A DNA stretch of 64,000 bases, taken from Eutypella sp. D-1. Its lineage: Eukaryota; Ascomycota; Sordariomycetes; Xylariales; Diatrypaceae. The stretch spans positions 2,170,001 to 2,234,000 of the forward strand of contig JAJTTP010000002.1 in the NCBI GenBank assembly GCA_023313575.1, written 5' to 3'. Below, piece by piece: positions 58,367-64,000 of the stretch (within the stretch, counting starts at the first letter, position 1; the number at the start of each line of letters is the position of its first letter). Position numbers and translations under genes: made by a program. The notes below the pieces were generated by a model. The model was not told where the DNA came from and did not search any database. It saw nothing but the letters and a program-made list of their open reading frames with translations.

Positions 58367-60268
58367 TTAATGACTGTGTCCCTCGTGTCCATGCCCGCCG
58401 CCGCCGCTGCCTCCGTGGTCGTGATCATGGTCGTGGTCGTGCGCCGTGGAGCTGGAGCGCCGGCTGGAGGCGGCCTTGTTCGTAGGGGCGGAACCCGGGG
58501 CGGGCGCGCAGCAGCCAAGGCCGACGCAGTCGTCGACGCACTCGAGGAGGCAGGCGGCGTCGCCGTCGGCGGAGATGGCCGTCTTGGCGCCGCAGCGGGG
58601 GGTGTCCTGGCCGCCGTCGAGGGAGTTGGTGAGGGTGGTGGCGGTCCCGGTCCCAGCACCGTCGTCGCCGCCGCTGCTGCTGTGGCGGCAGGTCTCGTCG
58701 ACGCAGAACTCGGGTTGGATGGTGGCGCTGTGGATGCCGTAGGCGTGGAGGCACTTGCGGGCCTGCTTGGAGAGCTTCATGTAGCGCTCGCCGCCCTCGT
58801 CGGTGATGGGGAAGGAAACCTGGATGTGCATGGAGGCTACGAGCTTGGTGTCGGACAGCTGCCACACGTGCACGTGGTGGCAGCTGACGACGCCGGGGAG
58901 GTTCTGGATGTCCTCGCGGATCTCCGAGAGCTCGAGGTGGTCGGGCGTCGCCTGCAGCAGCACCTTGGACGTCGCGCGCGTCAGCGGGATCGCCGACCGC
59001 AGGATGATGAGCGTGATGAACAGCGACACTGCCGGGTCAGCGTAGAGTTTGCCCGGCCAGTTCGTGAGCCAGATGATGAGCGCCGTGGCGATGACACCGA
59101 CGTTGCCCAGCGCGTCGCCCAATACGTGCAGGACCATCGCGTTCATGCCCATGTCTCCGTGGCTGTGGCCGTGCGAGCTGCCGCCCTTGCTCGATTTCGG
59201 CTTCGTCTTGTTGTGGTTGTGTTCCGTGTGGACCCCGGAATCGCGTCGGGAGCGTTGCGGGATGCCTGTGTGGGTATGCGAGTCATGGCCGTTTCCGCCC
59301 GAGATGGTGCCGTGGCCGGCGGTGTTTCCGTCGCGGATGATCAGCGGCGAGTTCTCGTCGACCGCGGATTCGTCCGCCTCTCCCACGGAGCTGCCGCTCG
59401 TGTCCTCGTTGCTATCGTTGCTGACGTCGTCGCGGGAGTTGCTGTGGTCGATGATGTCCTGTCTGAAGCTCGCCGGGTAGATGCTGAGGTCGTCGATACT
59501 AGCCAAACGACAGTGCTTAACGCTGTTTGTACGCCGCCTCCCACGGCCCCGGGATAGAGAACCTCGACTCGCGGACTGGGCAGAAAGACTAGCGCGCGGG
59601 GTGCGATCCTGCCCATTGAATTGAACACGCCGCATGGTGTCCGTCGAGCCGCTTCCGGCCCGCGCCCTAGCCAACGCGACATGAGGAAGGACGTCCATGG
59701 CAGGCCCATCCTCATCTGCGATAGCGTCCTCAAGGCTGCGAGACCTGCCCTCCTCAGCGGCGGCAATATTGTCATGCTCGTGTGGGTGGGAGTGTCCATC
59801 GGCGTGTTCGTCGTCGTGCGCAGCGTGGTCGTGATCGTGACCATGACCGTGGCCATGATCGTGGCCATGACCGCCGAGAACCAGGAAACCGACGAAATTG
59901 GAGGTGAGACCGCAGCAGCCGACGATGAGAATCAGCTTGGGATTGGTGACCTCCTGGGGCTCGACAAAACGGGTCAGGGCCTCGAGAATGATAGAGATGC
60001 AGAGAGCGATAAGGAAGACGGCGTTGAAGAAGGCACCGAGGATCTCGGCGCGGACGAAGCCGTAAGAGTACTTGTCGGTGGTTTCTTTTTTAGCAACGCT
60101 CACAGCCCACAGACCGATGATGAGGGAGATGATATCGTTCAACATATGGAATGCGTCGGCCATAAGGGCGAGGGAGTGGACCATGAAGCCGGAGATCAGT
60201 TCGATGAGGAAAAAGGCAATATCGATGGCTAGCATAATGCTAATCCTAGTAGACTTTGACCACGCCAT
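58367..60268 (-). CDS. Cation diffusion facilitator, vacuolar Zn/Co transporter (Zrc1/Cot1-like)
   Basis: Single exon, 633 residues. Zrc1/Cot1-type CDF proteins exchange H+ for Zn2+ or Co2+ across the vacuolar membrane and protect against metal excess. Seen: six transmembrane segments, four before and two after a long His-rich loop; the paired metal sites ADAFHMLNDI (His41, Asp45) and HVLGDALGNV (His381, Asp385); the loop HGHDHGHGHGHDHDH from about 133 and SHGHSHGDMG near 365; and the C-terminal ferredoxin-like domain (VVSCHHVHVWQLSDTKLVAS near 465). The loop (about 160-370) also contains Ser/Arg-rich, probably phosphorylated sequence. Unusual is the tail: a Cys-rich segment (ACLLECVDDCVGLGCC) followed by a His/Asp repeat (DHDHDHDHGG) and a final HGHEGHSH, together a second metal-binding module beyond the usual ending. 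The start at 60268 begins the first helix directly. Confidence 0.95.
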   Translation of the reverse strand: MAWSKSTRISIMLAIDIAFFLIELISGFMVHSLALMADAFHMLNDIISLIIGLWAVSVAKKETTDKYSYGFVRAEILGAFFNAVFLIALCISIILEALTRFVEPQEVTNPKLILIVGCCGLTSNFVGFLVLGGHGHDHGHGHGHDHDHAAHDDEHADGHSHPHEHDNIAAAEEGRSRSLEDAIADEDGPAMDVLPHVALARARAGSGSTDTMRRVQFNGQDRTPRASLSAQSASRGSLSRGRGRRRTNSVKHCRLASIDDLSIYPASFRQDIIDHSNSRDDVSNDSNEDTSGSSVGEADESAVDENSPLIIRDGNTAGHGTISGGNGHDSHTHTGIPQRSRRDSGVHTEHNHNKTKPKSSKGGSSHGHSHGDMGMNAMVLHVLGDALGNVGVIATALIIWLTNWPGKLYADPAVSLFITLIILRSAIPLTRATSKVLLQATPDHLELSEIREDIQNLPGVVSCHHVHVWQLSDTKLVASMHIQVSFPITDEGGERYMKLSKQARKCLHAYGIHSATIQPEFCVDETCRHSSSGGDDGAGTGTATTLTNSLDGGQDTPRCGAKTAISADGDAACLLECVDDCVGLGCCAPAPGSAPTNKAASSRRSSSTAHDHDHDHDHGGSGGGGHGHEGHSH

Positions 60269-63061
60269 GATGGCGGCGGTGGGTGAATTGTGTCTCGTTG
60301 TTTTGTATCCTATGTTTAGACGACGGTGAAAATTGACGTTGCGTCGAAGTTTCGAAAATTCCTAACGCCTTTTCTTTTGCGCTATTCTAGTACGTACTCC
60401 AGGGATATGCGGGTTGGGTGTAGTTGAGGTAGCTGAGGATGGAGACTGGCCGGAATCGGAGTGGAGGAAACAAGGGAGGAGGATGAGAAGGAGAAGAAGA
60501 ATAAGATAAACGGAGGCGGTAGACAACGACTTGCGAACCCAGGCCAGCCAAGAGGTTTATAAGTTGGTGTAGTTGCCGTTACTGAGTAAAATAAATAAAT
60601 AACAATACAAAAAGACGAAAGAGTTCAGGGATTATCGATTAAGTAAGTAAAAGAAAGGAGAAGAGGGAAAAAATGAAGAAACAAATAGCTACCTAGGTAG
60701 TTAGCTAGACTAGAATACCTAGGTAGGATATCCGTTAAGATGTGACGATATGGGATGGGATGAGTTGAGTTAAAGTTGGGCTGAGGCTGAGGCGAGACTG
60801 AGGCAATTAACTCTTCTAGGGTTATCTCCTTTTTTTGTTTTCTTTTATTCCACCTTCCCAGGTTTATCGCGCAGTATCCTGACTAGAGGGGCATTAGGGG
60901 TTATAGGGTGGCAAGGAGGCAGGCAGGCCAGAAGTTAAGTCGGGTGATGTGGAAGGTTCGGGATGAGATAATGATCTGCAATTGAGAGAATTTACGATGC
61001 CTTTTTTTTTCTCTCTTTTTAATCTTTAAACTTTTTATCTTTTTCTTAATTGCTGAACCTTGTCTAGCAACTCTAAGTATCTAGAGTACGTACTTAGGTA
61101 ATATAGCTCCAGAGTTTCCTGGTTACGTGCAACCCAGATGTGACCAGGGTAGGTAGGATGACTGGCTGGGCTGGTTGAAGAGTTTGAAATCTTCAAACAA
61201 CTAACTCATCACCAAACATTGAGGAGGTCCGGGCGGTATTTGGAGGTTTGGGGAAACCGTTAAAAAAAAGAAAAGATGGGAGAGAGAGAGAAAATGCCAG
61301 TAGGGACATCTAGGTAGGATTATTAAAAGTATCTCTTAGTTATCTTTAGTTCCTAAACTACCTAAGTACTAGAAATGACTACGAACGGTGTTTGGCGCCG
61401 GCCGATGCTTAAAGGATGAATGGTGCAGATGATGCGATACTTGTAGTAAGTACCATTTACTATTGCTACAGTGCCATAGAATGTTACAATGTTCCATGCG
61501 GAGAAAACCGAGAAACCACGCGTGCCACTATTTAAGGTACATGCCACCCTCCCAATCCAGTCCCGCAAATTCAGTATATGGGTGACATACAAACTCACCT
61601 GGGTACTTACACATAACGTTATATCCGCATACTGACGTGCCACAAGCTACCCGTTAATATATTAGGTTATGCAATCTCTATATGCAAATGGTCTTCAAAC
61701 CACCTGGGAGAAGATGGGATATGGGATATGTGCATCATCTTGCAGAACCCATCTTGCCCATCTCCACCCTGCCCCGTATGCTATTCATGGATGTACTCAA
61801 GTACCGAATTGGGGGAAAAAAAAAAGAGCGATACCGGGGTCTCAAGATCAGCCCAATCCCTGTTACTGTTTCTCAATTACCTAGCTCCGGCTGGCGATAT
61901 GAAGATATTCAAATTATCAACAACCTATACATTCATGTAAGTTATTGCTCTTGCTATTTGCTTCACGGTATGACTATGCGACGGGATGCCACCTTGTACA
62001 CCCGGGTGCCTGCGAGATGAGGCAGTTCATCTTATTTCCATCTTCCCGTGCGGAAAAGTACGTTTTTAAGAGAGAAGTAGAAAAAAAAAAGCGGTGACAT
62101 CATTGCAGTTCATCCCATCCCGGGACATGCTCCCAGGCTACGTGCTGCCGACTCCGGTGTCGGTGTCGGTGTCCTTACACTACAGGACCGTTTAACCATT
62201 CACGGTAACCTTACAATTTACCTGCCCAGGCTTACGTGGGTAGGTACGACCTTGGAAAGCACTATGCATATGTATGCAAGTCGCCTCACCTTTAAAGATG
62301 TACAGTTAGAACCCGTAGACGCTCATTTAATACTCCTAAATCCCGAGATCTTATCCTCGGGAGTATCTGTGAATAACAACAAATAGAAGCACGATCTCAG
62401 CAGCGCAGAGACATGTCTCTCATCGCACTAGGTGTTATCTAAGGTCTCCCACCTTTTACTTTTACTTTTACTTCTATCCCCGGCACTATTGGAGCTCGTC
62501 CTTAGTGCTATAGTAGAGTGGCATACTACTACTGGCTAAGTAGCAACGAATGCCTACCTAGATACTTAGTCAATGTTCTAGAACACCGGTCGCCGTCGTT
62601 GACATTTGGCACTATATTCGTACTTATGTATAAGCGCGGAAAAGCTGGCTGGCTGGCTTTCTTCAGTCAGGCCCCCTATTCAGTTTTACTGCTTAAGTAC
62701 ATAATGATCGCGTGTCTATAAATCGCTCGGACCCCAGTCTAGTCAAACTACTTAAAGGTATGCATAAACCATTTACGGGGATAGTTCTAGATGTTCTTCC
62801 GGAGAACCTCCTAGCCTGTTGTTGGATTGGATTCGGGGGTTCCCTGACCCATTTGGACTCGAGTTACGACAGCATAGGAGAGAAAGCGGCCTCAAAAAGG
62901 CTCGTGGCTAGAGAGGGGGAAAAAAGGTTTGTCCATGCAAGCCATGGAGTTGCACTCGCGGTATACGCGCAGACGTGATGACGGATTACGTCCGCGTCCA
63001 ATGAATCACCACTACCCGCAAAAAACCCAAGGCAGGAGAAGATACGCCACCACCACCACCG
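60269..63061. other. Gene-poor spacer, 2.8 kb
   Basis: Upstream of the zinc transporter and downstream of the small hydrolase gene. AT-rich, with TACCTAGGTA palindromes near 60690-60730 and T/A runs. No coding sequence supported, and I see no zinc-responsive (ACCTTNAAGGT-like) element in the first part. Confidence 0.5.
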
Positions 63062-63850
63062 TCAACCCTGACCCTCCACCCAGCCGTTGATGGCATCCAC
63101 GATCCCATCCGGCGCGGTGAAGTTCGGACAGTGCCCCGTCGGCAACTCCACCGTCCGCACCTCCCGGCCCTCCGCCTCCATCGCCGCGACCATGGACTTC
63201 TGGTAGTCGAGCGGCACCGTCATGTCGGCGGCCGTGTAGACGTAGGCGGCGGGGATCTCCCGCCACGCGCACGGCCCCGCGATCCCCTGGTACATGCAGC
63301 GGCCGTTCCAGCGCACAAACGTCGCCACGTAGGCGTCGGTATCCTCCTCCATCTCCGTCTCCTTCTCCTCTTCCGCACCACCGCCGACGAGCAGCGTCCG
63401 CGGGTCCCGGTGCACGCAGCTGTCGTCATCAGCGAAGTCGAACGCGAGAGGCAGGAGGTCCTCGTGTCCGAATTCGCGCACCTTATCGACCATGGACTTG
63501 CCCTCGGGCATCGCGAACGCGCACACGTAGACGAGCAGGGATACGCCGCCGGCGCCGCCGGCTACCCCCAGCCCGTGCAGTGCGCCCGTCCCCACCTGAC
63601 CCCCGTACGAGTGCATGACCGCGACCACGGTGCGCCCGGCCTCCACGAGGCCCTCGACGTAGCTTCGGATGAACGATGTGTCGGTCGCCAGGTCCGCAGT
63701 CGGCGGCCGCGCCGCGTGCGTCGATGGCAGTCGTGGCACGTGCACCTCGTACCCCGCGGCCCGCAGCGCCGTGCGCAGCTTCGCGTACGACGCCGGCACG
63801 TGCCAGCCGCCGTGTATGATGACGATGGTGGGTTTGCTGGATGTCGTCAT
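63062..63850 (-). CDS. Alpha/beta hydrolase (AB_hydrolase_1-like serine esterase)
   Basis: Single exon, 262 residues. A compact soluble esterase-type hydrolase; substrate unknown. Seen: IVIIHGGWHVPASYAKL with the HGGW oxyanion loop (residues 13-16), nucleophile VVAVMHSYGGQVG with Ser81, LLVYVCAFAMPEGKSM, the acid region AYVYTAADMTVPLDYQ (Asp candidates near 209-215) and the triad His240 in LPTGHCPNFTAPD. The usual GxSxG is HSYGG here, a variant frequent in this family of fungal and plant hormone-esterase-like enzymes. A charged, Glu-rich insert (EEEKETEMEEDTD, about 155-170) replaces part of the cap. No signal peptide, so probably cytosolic. It lies at the right edge, with just 150 bp of flank in the window. 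Confidence 0.88.
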   Translation of the reverse strand: MTTSSKPTIVIIHGGWHVPASYAKLRTALRAAGYEVHVPRLPSTHAARPPTADLATDTSFIRSYVEGLVEAGRTVVAVMHSYGGQVGTGALHGLGVAGGAGGVSLLVYVCAFAMPEGKSMVDKVREFGHEDLLPLAFDFADDDSCVHRDPRTLLVGGGAEEEKETEMEEDTDAYVATFVRWNGRCMYQGIAGPCAWREIPAAYVYTAADMTVPLDYQKSMVAAMEAEGREVRTVELPTGHCPNFTAPDGIVDAINGWVEGQG

Positions 63851-64000
63851 GGTGGTGGCGGTAGGAAGTAGTTAGACGAGAATATTAGAGGGCGGGCGGT
63901 GAACCGTGGTTCTGTCAGATATGTGTTCAAGCGGCTCTACTGAAATCTACTTCTTTGCTTCACTCCATCTTAACAAGAATAAGAGGGGGAGGAGGTTTAT
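63851..64000. other. Right-hand flank
   Basis: 150 bp upstream of the hydrolase gene, presumably its promoter and leader. Nothing further can be assigned. Confidence 0.4.

Noticed and set aside
58370..59557. 395-codon open frame antisense to the zinc transporter
   Set aside because: A shadow of GC-rich His/Asp/Gly codons on the other strand, with no recognisable domain.
63131..63871. 246-codon frame antisense to the small hydrolase
   Set aside because: Arg/His-rich shadow of a GC-rich gene.

Overview
The window looks like nuclear DNA of a filamentous ascomycete, most likely a sordariomycete. The reasons are short GT-AG introns (about 50-155 bp) with GCTAAC/ACTAAC-type branch sites, GC-rich coding exons in AT-richer spacers, Pezizomycotina-type protein families (2EXR, zinc-ribbon, Luciferase-domain, multi-PAS hybrid kinase, Wss1 with RanBP2 fingers) and intergenic DNA full of TACCTAGGTA-like palindromes. 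The genus cannot be read from the sequence. No operon, CRISPR array, tRNA, rRNA or intact transposon was recognised.

Layout. 0.4-5.7 kb: a HYPK-like NatA/ribosome-associated protein (-), a class II DAHP synthase (+) that opens the shikimate pathway and has a CPC1/Gcn4-type site upstream, and a membrane-anchored alpha/beta-hydrolase-like protein (-). 9.1-10.5 kb: a Wss1-type SUMO-linked DNA-protein crosslink protease (+). 14.7-19.3 kb: a 1461-residue multi-PAS hybrid histidine kinase (+), preceded by a 20-codon uORF whose stop overlaps the main start. 21-26 kb: a compact cluster with a stand-alone LigD-type 3'-phosphoesterase protein (+), a zinc-ribbon protein (-) and the RNase P/MRP subunit Rpp1/p30 (+). 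27.0-28.8 kb: a four-exon secreted Ser/Ala-rich protein (-). 32-33 kb: a 2EXR-domain protein (-). 38.5-40.5 kb: a caspase-like protein (-) that keeps the His but appears to lack the catalytic Cys. 49.4-50.3 kb: a very GC-rich Luciferase-domain protein (-). 52.3-56.3 kb: a 1302-residue BRCT protein with an AT hook, a KEN box and many SP-K sites (+). 58.4-60.3 kb: a vacuolar-type Zn/Co CDF transporter (-). 63.1-63.9 kb: a small alpha/beta hydrolase (-).

Gene-poor tracts (about 5.7-9.0, 10.5-14.7, 28.8-32.0, 33-38.5 and 40.5-49.3 kb) have no supportable gene. They carry microsatellites, poly-G/poly-C runs and the dispersed palindromes. The genes do not form one pathway. Three (Wss1-like, LigD-PE-like, BRCT) point to genome maintenance, but they are spread over 47 kb among unrelated genes, so the window reads as ordinary core genome with lineage-specific spacers. 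The most unusual items are the pseudo-caspase with its N-terminal Cys/His cluster, the stand-alone LigD-PE gene, the uORF/start overlap on the kinase, and the palindrome-rich deserts. Exon joins were inferred by eye from splice consensus, frame continuity and family similarity.
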